From positions 22,884,535 through 22,948,534 of the forward strand of contig NC_045149.1 in the NCBI RefSeq assembly GCF_008831285.2: a DNA stretch of 64,000 nucleotides, written 5' to 3'. The notes under the pieces are model-generated. The model worked only from the letters and a program-made list of their open reading frames with translations, had not been told where the DNA came from and did not search any database. Source of the stretch: Nymphaea colorata. Taxonomy: Eukaryota; Streptophyta; Magnoliopsida; Nymphaeales; Nymphaeaceae. Shown piece by piece: positions 49,401 through 60,763 of this stretch (the stretch's first letter is position 1; every line of letters begins with the position of its first letter). Position numbers and translations under genes: made by a program.

Positions 49401-50137
49401 TATAATACTGTAAAATACATTCACCTAGACTGGTCACAGATATTCCTTTTTTTTTCCTTCTCTAAAATTGGAGTTCTGGAAACTTCTAAGATTTTAGATT
49501 TGCCATTTGCCGAGTCAAACCCAAAAAATTTGACACAGCTAACTGCCTGCTTTTGCGTGTTACTCAGACATAATTGGGATCGACACAGGATACAGAGTGC
49601 ATAATTAATGTATGGGACAAGGAGTAAAAGGAAGAGTAGCCACACAGTTGGCAGCCAAAGTGTCACTTTGCTGCCTCTACGAAAACGGGGAGTTTTAGGA
49701 TTGAACACAAACGGAGACATCTAGCCAAGTCTTTTGCCAGTTCACAAGAAATAGCCGTCAAATGTGAAGGTTGTCAGGTAAATCTTTTCCAGGAAATGAG
49801 CATTATTTGGGGAGTCGGAGATGCTAGGAAAATTATCATACACCATGAACAATCTTTTACCACAAATCTATGTCAAACATAGAATTAGCAGAAATCAATT
49901 TCAGCACAAATAAGTAGGGGAAAACTAAAATTAGGTTAAGCATGATTCACGAGACAACCCATGTAAAAGCTGAACGGATCGACCACCACCCATTGATAAT
50001 ATAGCCCGCATATGCTCATGGAACCTTCCAATTGTAAAGGCACCCACCAAAGGTCAGAATAACGTCAACAGAAGGCTATCAACTATGTTTTCTCCAAGCG
50101 AACAAAAAATTTCACCAAATTACGGTCAGCAAAAAGA

Positions 50138-50168
<31 letters not shown>

Positions 50169-50262
50169 TCATACATTTGAGAGAAGCAGAGTATTCCGCG
50201 TAACAGTCGGAGTCCGATACCCTGGCAAGGCCCGGGACGGAGCTTGTAGAATTGGCAGCCAT
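46450..50262 (-). CDS. COX23: COX23-like twin CX9C (CHCH) protein
   Basis: Exons (minus): 50175-50262, 47147-47223 and 46450-46497. Phases agree and introns are GT-AG, giving 70 aa. The family sits in the mitochondrial intermembrane space, is imported and oxidised by Mia40, and helps assemble cytochrome c oxidase (Cox17/19/23 group). Two CX9C motifs are visible: CYAEYSASLKC, whose last Cys is split across the exon 1/2 junction, and CQQQFDAYKEC. They are joined by LDDFNYDKSK and followed by a basic tail (RKKEREQRLERNRKR). The ATG at 50262 has a good context. An in-frame ATG at 50322 would add 20 residues translated largely from the (GA)n leader, so I prefer the shorter form. Intron 1 is about 2.95 kb. 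COX19-like naming is an alternative. Confidence 0.88.
47224..50174 (-). other. Large intron 1 of the COX23-like gene
   Basis: No nested gene is supportable. A 97-codon plus-strand frame at 48808-49101 has no recognisable domain. The donor end of the intron is a (GA)n/(CT)n repeat. Confidence 0.5.
50141..50167. repeat. (GA)n microsatellite at the COX23 intron 1 donor
   Basis: About 13 GA units on the plus strand, (CT)n in the gene sense, starting about 8 bp inside intron 1. A matching (CT)n tract at 50264-50284 lies just upstream of the ATG, so the first coding exon is bracketed by opposite-sense dinucleotide runs. Confidence 0.9.
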
Positions 50263-50399
50263 GCCTCTCTCTCTCTCTCTTTCTCTGTTATATATGCAGA
50301 GGAAAAAAGATCCACAGCCCATAATCCATACAATATAAACCGGCTACTGAAGTACCGTTTGAACTTTTGGGGTGGACAACTCTTCCGATAAAGGGCTGC

Positions 50400-52620
50400 A
50401 GAGCTCCTTTCTCCAGACGAACCTGAACGGAGTCAGATGCATCCGTTAACTACATTGTCTGTTGATTTTACTATTAATTATTAAGAAGTGTAGAATCAAA
50501 CAAACTACGCCTCTTTAAACTTTGAAGCAATAGAAAATTCTCCAGTAAGCAATAATTTTTTCTCTTCATGTCGCAAATGAATGTACAAAATTTAATAAAT
50601 GTTTGGCACATTTGATTTGTTTTGAAAATCTTTTTCTCAGGTAAACTTTATCATATGATAATTTTCAAATCAATTTTTAAAGCTTCATAGAACACCATGA
50701 AAGTGTTTCCTAATAACAGTGTTCTTAATCTTCTAAGTTCCAACTTCCATGTACTCCGCTCTTAGTAGTTCGCCTATATCTTTTAAATAGGCAAGTTGGC
50801 GTCAAATATAGTTTTATTAATCACCAGGTTATTAAAATAAGTCCTGTTTTCCATGGTTTTCCCACGAAGAGAGTAGTAAAGTTAATTAAGATCAAAATTC
50901 CTTTAAAAACACTTTTCTAAATGATGTGTTTAAGGAAATTAAATAAAACGTTGCAAAAATACTCAAAGTTAGGGTAAATAACCAACTTTTAAAAGTTAAC
51001 AAATAAGTGCTTAATTTCGTAGAGAAATTCCGAAAGAGCTGCCTATTAATAAATAACTACTAATTTTTATTATAAAAATAAGAAATTACACCCCCCCCCC
51101 CCTTTAAAGTTAAAAATGCTAACGGCCGAGTGGTTTTTATGAAATATACTTTACCATTTTATATTAAAAATAATAATTTTTGTTAGCAAGCAGTTACTTG
51201 AAAAATTGTCCCAAAGTTGAGTCCCTATTTGTTAATTTTAAAAAATAAATGATGATTTTGCTATCTACACAAAAGTTATGCTCCTTTCTAGATTTTTTCA
51301 TAATATTCGTAATCTCTTAATTAAGTTCTATCATAAAATAGTGTTTTCTCTAGTTACACCTTTCAAAAACTGAGTAAAGAAAAGTCAGCCTTCTTTTTCT
51401 TTATCATGTTCTTGGTCACTCAAATTAACCTTTGAACAACCACACATGCCTTTAGTGTAATTTTCTTTAACTTTTTTTTAAGATCTTTATTAATTTAAAT
51501 ACTTATAATTCACCGAAAAGATACTGGTAACTCTTAATAGATTATCTTTCCTAACCAAATACCTTTTTCTCCCTATTGTTGAGTCAAGATGAGGCCAACT
51601 TGTAATCAGTGAAGATATAAATAAGAATCTTGCACCAAAAAGTTTGATGTATCATTATTATATATATGCAATACACATGCAAGTCCAAAGTACGTGTCCT
51701 AAAGATGATGATGATGATGGCGTAACTCAGTTCAATTCTCATGAGCGCTATATTTTTATGCCGCAAATGAGGTCAGTTCAATTCTCATGAGCGCTATGTT
51801 TTTATGCCGCAAATGAGGTGAAAGTGTTGTGGTAAGTGGTAAGGCACACACATTGAGCTCATTTTTCAACACCAATGCAGTCATGGACCTTAAAGGCAAA
51901 AGAAAAAAAGGAAAGCAGCGGAGGCAGCCTTTAATTCTTGCTTTGTTCATCGAAGTACTTTTTTTTAGTTATTTTATTTGTGTAATATTGTACACATTCC
52001 TTTCAAAGTTTTACAAGTCTAACTTTTTTGGAAAATAAATATCAGTCACAAAGGTAGCGTCTCTCGAGAAAAAAGTTATTTAAGGGGACTCATGTAATTG
52101 AAAGTCTAACCAATATGTAGGGATGTAAAACATCTTATTTTTATGTTTACTTAGGAAAAACCACGTTCGGTGTAAAAGCCCCAAGGCTATATTGTTATAC
52201 CTCCAAGGTTTTGGTTTGCTTCGGGACTCGGGTGAACCTATAGTATATCTTTCAACTTAAGTGTCACTTTTACGACTGTTTACAGCTCAGAGAAGTAACA
52301 CACCAGAAATTGAACTTGACTACGAGATTCGACTATAACCCCATAAGGGACCGTTTGAGGGTTTGGAATTTTGTTTCAAAAATGAAAATTACAAGATCAT
52401 AATTCCTCACCAAACTGGAATGAAATCAAAATTCCATGTTGCAGTTTCCTAATTTGGAAACAAAAAGACCCTGTTCAATAATTTCAATTTCTTAAAAAAT
52501 GAGCATTTTAATTCTAAATTTTGATGATTCTCAGTATATCAAACGTAGAAAGAAAGGCAAAGCATGGAGCTGCAAAAGAGAAGTGCATATGAAATTTCTT
52601 AAAATTGCATTGGAGTAGGT
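50400..52620. other. AT-rich intergenic DNA
   Basis: No gene was seen. It contains a C-run (51090-51101) and a 46-bp tandem duplication (51728-51819). Near 52345-52550 an AATTTTG/AAAATTC-rich stretch begins GGGACCGTTTGAGGG, a style often seen at MITE ends, but I could not find paired termini. Confidence 0.4.
51728..51819 (+). repeat. 46-bp tandem duplication
   Basis: The block beginning CAGTTCAATTCTCATGAGCG and ending CGCAAATGAGGT occurs twice in a row (51728 and 51774) with one substitution (ATATTTTT against ATGTTTTT). Confidence 0.9.
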
Positions 52621-52630
52621 GGGAGAAGAG

Positions 52631-52843
52631 TAGGTCTGGACATCGGGCGGACCCGACATCTGAAAATCAAGTTTCGGCTTGGTTCGATACTCAACACGAC
52701 CTGACTAAAATATAAAAACAATATTTTTAATAATAAAATGTATACCATTATTAAATAAAAATAATATTAAAAAATAAATTCAGGCTGACCCGGGCCGGAC
52801 CAGGCCAATCTTTTTTTGCCCGAACCTAGGCCCGATGCTCAGG
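52631..52843. mobile_element. hAT-like MITE with GC-rich ends, copy 2
   Basis: Left end TAGGTCTGGACATCGGGC resembles copy 1 at 11984. GC-rich ends with GACCCGGGCCGGACC surround an AT-rich centre. The right end (CCCGATGCTCAGG) is decayed and the target duplication is not clear, although AGGTGGGAGA occurs on both sides. Confidence 0.55.
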
Positions 52844-52859
52844 TGGGAGACATGGTTGT

Positions 52860-53900
52860 GGTTTCTCCATTTCTAACGGGTCTAATATTTTTGCTTCAAC
52901 CTAATTCTTTACATCGTTTATATGATTAGCTAATCTAAGTACGACACCTTTGCACTTCTATTAATGGATCTTGTGTTCACTAAATTTAGAATTTTTTTTT
53001 TACCCTTTTTTTTTCCTTTTCTTTTCAAAGGTTTGGTGGTTGGTTGGTTAAAGGCAAACAGGTATTAAAGCCATAACTAACAAACCTCTTTTAGAAGGGC
53101 TCACGAAAATAAGAATGGTGTTAAATTTCCATAGTACCCTCAACTATCTTTCTTTCCAACAAAACTGTCCCTTTTTTTCAAATCCACCAATTTTATTTTA
53201 TTTATTTACTTTTTGAAGTGGATGTGACAAGAGGATAAAACGAGGGTGAGCTGGCTTTTTAATGTGTTGAGTAGATTGACGAAATAATAACAAATAGCCC
53301 TTAAAACAATAGGGACACAAATGATTGAAAGTTTAAAATTGTGAGCAATAGCAAATGAACCAACATTGATAAGTTTATTTCCTACCATGTTGGTTCATTT
53401 GCTACCGCTAGTAGTTCAAGAAATCGATAAGTTTGATGGCATCATTAAAGTAATTTGTAACAATTAAAGTTTCATTTAAGGATGACCCAACGCCTGAAGT
53501 GTTTCATTTGCGCATTTCCTAAAGTTTAGGATGGCTTTGATCCCATGATCCCATTTTTGTTGTCTTTATTTTTTGTTAATAAATTTCAGAGGCAAACCCC
53601 CAACATTTTTGTTCTAGAAAGTCAGTTGCTTTTTTTTTTTTTGTTTACCACCCTAATCAACCGCTATTGAAAGCAAATCCGGGGTTTTAGCAATTTTTGA
53701 GGCCTTCAGGCATATTTTTTGTTATGGCTAAACTTTGGATGTGATTTTGATAATTCCTACTTTCTTGAACGGAGGAATATAACGGCTAGCGTTGGTTTTT
53801 CAAAAGGTCGAGATTTTTATTGTCGTTAACTTAATGCGTGGTACTTTTGTAATATGTGTAATAAGGTGGACGTTTTCATATTCGAGGGGCAGGGAAACTG
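52860..53900. other. Intergenic DNA upstream of the coiled-coil gene
   Basis: T-rich runs and short frames only; no gene is supportable. Sequence becomes GC-rich after about 53930, the probable promoter and leader of the next gene. Confidence 0.4.
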
Positions 53901-54018
53901 AAAAACGAATCCGGTCCCTTGTCTTGTCCTTTTTTACTGCGCCTTTTCCGAAATCCTTCCTTTTTACCGGCCTCGTCGTCCCAACTCCCTACCCTGATCG
54001 TTCGGCCACCCTGTGCTC

Positions 54019-55354
54019 ATGGACGGAATGGCGCCGGAGAATCCCCCCATGCGCCGAAAACCAGAAGCTCTGGTGTTAAGGGGTCTCCGTGCGAATTCTT
54101 CTCCGGAGCTTCTTCCTGTCTCTCCTCGGTTCCAATCTCAAGAAGACGACGCCCTAGAAGGTAAAAACCAAACAAGGATTGATTTCTGAAGGGAAAGAGG
54201 GAAAATGGGGTCAGATCTTGTTTTTCTCTTCCTCTTTTCTTCGGACACAATTCTATGCTTGGTAGGAAATACATTTTCGAAGTAAAAATGATAAATCTTT
54301 TCTTTTTTTTGCACTGCTTATCTTGAGTTTCATCAATAAGATTCTGAGACAAAATTAACTAAATTGCATGGAAGTTGTTGTTTTCCGATTTGGAAGATGG
54401 AAAGTGTCTCCGTTTTTTTTTGTCCAAATTAAGCAAAAAGAGGAGAAGAGGAGAAGAAAATCAGTTAGTTTCTGTAATTTTTCCTGAAGACGTTGCAAGA
54501 TGATCTGAAAAACGAAAAATCAGCGATTTGATTCGCCTCACTAAATTTGAGCTCTCTGTTGTCCGTAATCTTCAGTTATAACGGCGAACGCCAAAGCATT
54601 GCTCCGGCTTGTGGACAAGTTCACGTTCTCCGGTGATCTGAACACGAATGATAAGCGGAGCTGCGGCCGAGTCGCCCCGGTCTTAGCGCTAATGGACGAG
54701 GTCAAAGCACGGCTCGAGGCCCGGACGGCGCCGTCGCCGAGGGGCGACGAGAACCAGAAAGCGCGGAAGGAGCTCACCGCAACCCCTGCGGCGAGGAAGA
54801 GCCTAGAGAGGATGTTCTCGAGCCTCGGCAAGGAGAAGGAGATCATGGCCGGGGAATTGGCGCGGAAGGCCCGGGAGCTCGACGAGATGGAGGAAATCGT
54901 CGCCGATCTAAAGGCCCAAAACGAGAAGCTCCTCGCCAGAGTTCAAGCCCTAACCTCATCCGACCGGACGACCTCTGCCTCACCGCCGCCCCCTGCAGAC
55001 GGCGGTGGTACCGTACGCACGGCTGCTCTCCAGGAGCGCAACAAGGTGCTCTCTGATCAGCTCCTGAAATCGATTGAGAGCTACCGGTCGATGAAGCGGA
55101 AGTACAAGGACGCGCAGGAGGCTAACGCGGCGCTTCACGCCAGCGTTGGGGGGTACGACGAGATCCGATCGTGTATCGCCCGGATCCGCGCATCGCGCTC
55201 GCGTGACGGATGGTCGGCCGACTCCGCGGACTTTGAGAACATACTGGAGGCGATCGAACGGATATGCCGAAGATCGAACAGTCGGCACGATCGCAAGGCG
55301 AAGGAGGAGGCGGAAGAGGATAAGATGAAGAAGGCGGCGGCGGTCGTGGGTTGA
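54019..55354 (+). CDS. Plant coiled-coil protein of unknown function
   Basis: Two exons, 54019-54160 and 54576-55354 (donor GTAAAA, acceptor CTTCAG, phase 1), give 306 aa. The large second exon is open without an ATG at its 5' end, which is why an upstream exon is needed; MDGMAPENPP at 54019 supplies it in phase. Visible parts are a basic, Pro-rich N terminus (1-47) and a conserved-looking block LLRLVDKFTFSGD (55-67) with RVAPVLALMDEVKARLEAR. Two charged coiled-coil stretches follow at about residues 130-173 and 198-235, then a basic-acidic tail (RKAKEEAEEDKMKK). I recognise the pattern from unnamed plant proteins but know no function, and do not propose one. Exon 2 is much more GC-rich than its neighbours. 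A dead relative lies at 43.8 kb. It ends 476 bp before the PPR gene, on the same strand. Confidence 0.8.
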
Positions 55355-55830
55355 GCACCGCACCGGTTGAGGAGATACCGGCGATGACGCGACGCCGGAG
55401 AAAAAAGGAAAAAGGGGAGCGAGGTTTCATGGGGAACCCGGGAAACTCGAGAGCAGTGCGGCTTTTTTAGCCCGTGACTTGGCGCCAATTGTTGGTAGAA
55501 ATTGTCTGAACTACCCACGATAATTTTCGAAAATGTCGCTTACAAATTTTAAGTTTTTTGGGAAGGCTTTTCATTGTATGTCCGCCAGCGTATTTGCGCA
55601 TCTTAAATCTTAATACATTAGTGATACCTTCCATTTTCTGGTCCTTTCTGAATTCTTGAGGGTGTCATTGTCATTTAGATCAAAAAACATCTGGCACCTG
55701 CTTAGTGACAGTTCTACCCCTTTCCTCAAGCTCGCACCTTCGAAGCTCTCGCGCAGCTGCGCTGGTGCTCACGAACTTTTCAAATTTACTGATCAGTGCA
55801 TCCATGTACTTTGTGTATGCTCGGCCATGA

Positions 55831-57654
55831 ATGTTACCGTCGGCGTTCATCACCTTCAACTCATGTATGCGATCTTCAGGCTTTGCTCATTCTTCTGTTC
55901 CCAGTTTCCTCCGTAAACTTCATATGACTTCGAATGTTTCTATGCTTGAGAAGGCGTCTACAATCAAGTGCTTGCGTGAAATCCATGCTAGGATGATCAG
56001 AAACTCTGAGGTTGAAGACATTCTAACAGTGAGCAGGCTTGTCGCCCAGTGTACTCTTTCAGAATTTGGAAACATGGGTTATGCTAGATTGGTGTTTGAC
56101 CAAATAAAAAGACCAAACATTTTCATCTGGAATACCATGATAAGAGGCTATGCACAGAGTGACTGCCCGCATGAGGGTCTTGCTCTGTATGATGAGTTGC
56201 TGCAGAGAGGTTATGTCCCCAATAACTACACTTTCCCTTTTGTGCTCAAGGCCTGTGCTATGACTATGGACTTCAGTTTTGGGTCAAAGATTCATGGGGT
56301 CGTGTTAAAATTGGGGCTGCATGGATCTGATGCTTTCGTCCAAACCTCCCTTCTTAGCTTCTATGCTGCTTGTGGTTGTGTTGAAGACGCAAGCCAAGTG
56401 TTCGATGAAAGTCTGGAAAGAGATGTTACTTGTTGGAACGCCATGATCAATGGGTATGTTAAGGCTGGCCAGTGTCGCGATGCGGTTCAGGTGTTCAGAA
56501 GAATGCAGCTTGCGGGTCAGGTGAGGCCTGACCAGATCACAATGCTTGGTGTTCTTGCAGCTTGTGCTCAGCTGGGTGCGCTGGATTTGGGTAGATGGTT
56601 GCATATGTACATAGACAAAAATCAAATTAGATGCAATGCTAGTCTTAGCACTGCTCTTGTGGATATGTATGCAAAATGTGGTAGAATAAATGTTGCACTC
56701 AGTATGTTTAATGAGATGCCTGTTAAGGACGTGTTCTCGTGGAGTGTGATCATTGGTGGGCTTGCCATGCATGGTCTAGCTAATAAGGCTCTTAATATGT
56801 TCTCCGAGATGCTAAGGACAGGGGTGAATCCAGACTCAGTAACATTTACTGGAGTCTTATGTGCTTGCAGCCATGGAGGACTAGTGGAAGAAGGTCTGAA
56901 ACATCTTAGTTCTATGAGTAGCATGTACAATATCACGCCTACAATTGAGCACTATGGTTGCGTGGTTGATCTTTACAGTCGGTCAGGGCGTCTGGAGGAG
57001 GCATTGCATTTCATTGAGACAATTACAATGAAGCCAGATGTGGTTCTTTGGGGTTCTCTTTTTGTTGCTTGCCAGGCTCGCGGAAACACAGAGATTGGCA
57101 AGTTGGTTGCCCAAAGGATCCTGGAGTTGGATCCCTGCCATGGTGGTGCCTATGTCTTCTTATCAAATATTTATGCCTCTTCCAGTGAATGGGATGGAGT
57201 TCAACAAGTGAGGACCTTGATGAAGGATCAAGGAATCAGGAAATTTCCAGGTTGTAGCTTCATAGAAGTGGATGGTGTGGTTCATGAGTTTATATCTGGA
57301 GACACATCTCATCCTCAGATGGAGAACATTAAGATGATGATGGATGAGATTGCTAGGCTTCTACGCCTTGAAGGTTACACGCAAACTACCAAAGGAGTGT
57401 TATTTGATATAGAGGAGGAAGAAAAGGAGAATGCTCTTGCACAACATAGTGAGAAACTGGCAATTGCATTTGGTTTGCTCAGCACTAAGCCAGGGAGTAC
57501 CCTTCTTATTGTGAAGAACATCAGAGTATGTCCAGATTGCCACTCTGCAATGCAGTTGATCTCAAAGATATTCCATCGACTTATAATTGTCAGGGATCGG
57601 AACAGGTTTCATCATTTTAAGGAGGGGTCTTGTTCCTGTGGGGGGTACTGGTAA
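55831..57654 (+). CDS. DYW-class pentatricopeptide repeat protein
   Basis: A single open frame of 607 aa without introns, as usual for this class. PLS-type PPR proteins bind organellar RNA; the DYW domain is the cytidine deaminase of C-to-U RNA editing. Tandem PPR motifs run from about residue 60 to 430 (for example FIWNTMIRGYAQ, DVTCWNAMINGYVKAGQ, STALVDMYAKCGR, DVFSWSVIIGGLAMHG). E/E+ motifs follow, with the PG-box stretch FPGCSFIEVDGVVHEF, then the DYW domain. Zinc and catalytic residues are present: H539 and E541 of HSE, C567 and C570 of CPDC, and the terminal CSC. The protein ends CGGYW where the family ends CGDYW, so the D is replaced by G. The N terminus (first about 35 residues) is Ser/Arg-containing and could be a mitochondrial or plastid transit peptide. 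The next ATG in frame, MTSNVS, is an alternative start. Confidence 0.95.
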   Translation: MLPSAFITFNSCMRSSGFAHSSVPSFLRKLHMTSNVSMLEKASTIKCLREIHARMIRNSEVEDILTVSRLVAQCTLSEFGNMGYARLVFDQIKRPNIFIWNTMIRGYAQSDCPHEGLALYDELLQRGYVPNNYTFPFVLKACAMTMDFSFGSKIHGVVLKLGLHGSDAFVQTSLLSFYAACGCVEDASQVFDESLERDVTCWNAMINGYVKAGQCRDAVQVFRRMQLAGQVRPDQITMLGVLAACAQLGALDLGRWLHMYIDKNQIRCNASLSTALVDMYAKCGRINVALSMFNEMPVKDVFSWSVIIGGLAMHGLANKALNMFSEMLRTGVNPDSVTFTGVLCACSHGGLVEEGLKHLSSMSSMYNITPTIEHYGCVVDLYSRSGRLEEALHFIETITMKPDVVLWGSLFVACQARGNTEIGKLVAQRILELDPCHGGAYVFLSNIYASSSEWDGVQQVRTLMKDQGIRKFPGCSFIEVDGVVHEFISGDTSHPQMENIKMMMDEIARLLRLEGYTQTTKGVLFDIEEEEKENALAQHSEKLAIAFGLLSTKPGSTLLIVKNIRVCPDCHSAMQLISKIFHRLIIVRDRNRFHHFKEGSCSCGGYW

Positions 57655-59865
57655 AGTTCTTCACAACAAGATTCGCAACTAATTCAAGCAACTAAGAATC
57701 ATCTGTTCACTTCATCATTGCCAATTTACCACGTAACTAAAACTGTGCATGCATATGTCCGTGGGTGTGCATTAACAAGCCTTCTTAATGCGGAGCTAAA
57801 TTGCATTTTCAGTTGCCTGGACTGTTGAAAACATATGAGTTCAGAATCAGGTGAGGCCATCTTTCCATCAAACAGGCCTAAAACCTTAGCTCAAGGTCGC
57901 TCTGTCCAGTGTGACAGAACCCAGATTATCATTTTCTACAGGCACTCTGAAAAAAAAGAGGGTTGAGAAGATGGTTTTACTTTTACATGCAAAAGGCTAT
58001 AAGGTTTCTAGATTCAATTCAGACCCAAACACAACTCTGGCAGAAAACACTGACTTTCTGGCAGAAAATGTTGATCTACTGTGAGTGAACTTTGTCAAAT
58101 CCCTGGACATTCGATTCTGAGACGGTTGTGGTGCTTATGTAAATCTTATTTCATGGTCCATGAATGAGAAACGTGATCTGATTTCAGTTGGAAAGTCTGA
58201 GTGAATTATGTTCATTTGTGTCCTTGCGAACAAGCACCATTACCAGGCATGGTTTCTTTAAAACTTTAAACACAAGGGCGCGTACTTACTCGTGGAACGC
58301 TATGATTAACTAAATGGCTGTCACTGATTGGTATGCTAGTCAAACTACGAAGAATATCGAGAGACCAGTTCTGTCGCCAGCAAAAGCTCCGGTTAAGACC
58401 TTCAAGTTGAAGGAGGACAGGGTATCATGTATGGCACCTAAGAGAGAGAGAGAGAAGAAACAGTAAACAACTGTTCTTTAGTTCCTACCCTGTGGGAATA
58501 GTCACTACATGCTTAGGCGTCTCTTAGAGGACGGGGAACTTGGCAATAACAGATCATAACAATTAAAAGTGGGAACAGTAAACCAGAGGTTGAGTTTTCA
58601 GATACACATATTTCATTACAGTATCTTAAAGAACAAGACAAATATGAACTCACTTGATTTTCTTTTTCTGAATGTATTTATAGATGGTAGGAGAATTTCG
58701 TTGAAAGAGCAGTTCACAATCGTCTGGTTTTTGAGACCTTCCTCAGGTGATAAGGGATCTTACATATTAGATTATTCCATTTCCCCCCCTATTGCATAGC
58801 ACACCCTACTTGAAATTTAAACTCCCCAGCATTCAACTAGCTGCCCTTGGGATCTCAAAATTTGGATTGTTTAATAAAATTTGTTCATCCACACGTGGTC
58901 TACATGATTTACCAGAAAATAAGAAACCTGGTATTTTTATTCTTTGTGTAAATAATCTGTTATTAATCTTCAAGTTTTAGCATTTTGTGACCATAAAATC
59001 TGACATTCGAAAACATTGAACTTTGGGCATTTGACGATTGATTCATATTAATCATATACCACATCTACTTAGTCAAAAATTGGCAAAACCTACCTACAAA
59101 TACTTGTACCTTAGCTTGCAGACAACGCCTAGAAGAAGATTAGCACCAGCACATGAGAAAGAAGGTGATACACCAACCAACTGATGAAACAGGATTCGAT
59201 TTTACCAGAGCTTGAATTCTTCCTCTCTTTTGCAGAAAACATTTTATGTGATTATTTGATGAAGACTTGCACATTCTTTTGGTAGGTCCTGAATAAGCCC
59301 TTGATGGAGACACCTGCAACCCAATTGCAGAATTCTATGTATGACAACTGTGAATGCTTATTATTCATGACAGCTAGTTAGAGATGATGAATTTTTTTAT
59401 GCTAAGTTACAGTTAACAACAGTTGAACATCATCAAACTCTGCTTCAATTATAACCCAACTCACATGCGTACAGGTACTAGTTTAGGTACAGGTCGGGGG
59501 ACAGGTGCAGGTATGACAATTTTGCAAAATCAGATTACTAGGCATGGTAGAGTGTATTTGTAAACATAATATATATATATATAATCTACAAAAAAATCAA
59601 AATTAAAGAAAAATGAGCAGAAAATGTAGAAAGTGGGTGGAAGGAAAATAAAAAAAAAGAACTCAAATTAAAAAAAAAACAGCTTTTATATAGCCATAAC
59701 AAGCTGTACCCACATACCTATGTCATTGTACCTACATACCGATATGGGCATAGTTGGTAAACTTGAGAATCAGACTTGGATTGATAGATGTTGGTTGATG
59801 GGTTATTGAGTCGACTAGTCGTAAACCATTATAGTATTTTTTTATTGTAATCTTGTAGTGTAACC
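57655..59865. other. Gene-free stretch downstream of the PPR gene
   Basis: The first few hundred bases are probably PPR 3' UTR. Near 59455-59755 GTACAGGTAC-type words at the left and ATACCTATGTCATTGTACC at the right hint at a further inverted-repeat element, but no target duplication was found. No gene was seen. Confidence 0.4.
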
Positions 59866-60533
59866 TAGTGTTATCCGTATCACCGATGCACTTGTCTATC
59901 GTAGGTATATCTCCTGTATCATGCGACACAGAGCCTGTATTGTGTGATACAATCGATACATTCTTGTATCATACGATACAAGAATAAAATGAATTTCTTC
60001 TTATTCTTTTTACAAAAAAACTTCTCGCTTCATCTTTCTAAATATATCTACAAGTTGTGAGAGGAGGAAGTTTTATTAGTTTTTCTACAAAAAAAATGCC
60101 CATTTATGTGATAAATCATTAAGAAGGTTTACTCATAGCCCCATGGGGATGATGAAACCTGAGTGATAATAATCATGATATATTATATGTTGTGAACTTG
60201 TAATGTAATTTAAAACACTTAAAATCGTCATCGATGCTTATTATGTTATCATGAATTTCTTATTTTTAATTTCTAAATATGTTGTTCATATAATATGACT
60301 TATGAATGATGTCATGAGTTTTTTTATATAGAACACATTTTTTTCGAAACTTTTTTTGCTTTTCTTGATTTTACCTATTTTTTAGAATTTGTTCTTTATT
60401 TTTTATATTTTTTTTAAAAATTATGAATTAAAAATTAATTTATGATATGTTACACTACATTTATGATACGTTACCATACACTGTATAGGTCGGCCTAACC
60501 GATTAACGTTATGATATGCCTTTTACAACATTA
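59866..60533 (+). mobile_element. Palindrome-rich hAT-like element, copy C
   Basis: Ends are TAGTGTTATCCG and, reversed, TAATGTTGTAAAA. Flanking 8-mers GTGTAACC (59858-59865) and ATGTAACC (60534-60541) match at 7 of 8. The GTATCRTRCGATACA words have lost many CpGs to TpG/CpA compared with copy B. The AT-rich core shares AAAATCGTCATCGATGCTTA-type sequence with copy B. This is the most decayed of the three copies. Confidence 0.85.
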
Positions 60534-60642
60534 ATGTAACCTGTTGTCTCCTACCAAGTAAAAATAAAGAGGAACATGATCTTTGTTATGATTTGTCAAC
60601 AACTCTAACAATGTCGGAGGTCATAAATTTGAAAACACATGT

Positions 60643-60645
<3 letters not shown>

Positions 60646-60720
<75 letters not shown>
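60646..60720. repeat. (TA)n microsatellite
   Basis: An uninterrupted run of about 37 TA units. Confidence 0.95.
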
Positions 60721-60721
<1 letters not shown>

Positions 60722-60763
60722 CGATCTGATGAGCTCCGCCTGCTCACCGAGTTGGTTAACAAT

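Noticed and set aside
50263-50322. Longer COX23 N terminus starting MGCGSFF, which looks like an acylation signal
   Set aside because: The added residues are mostly Arg-Glu from the (GA)n leader, and family members start close to the first CX9C motif. The MGC match is probably chance.
59455-59755. Possible additional inverted-repeat element with GTACAGGTAC-type ends
   Set aside because: The ends pair poorly and no 8-bp or other flanking duplication could be found.
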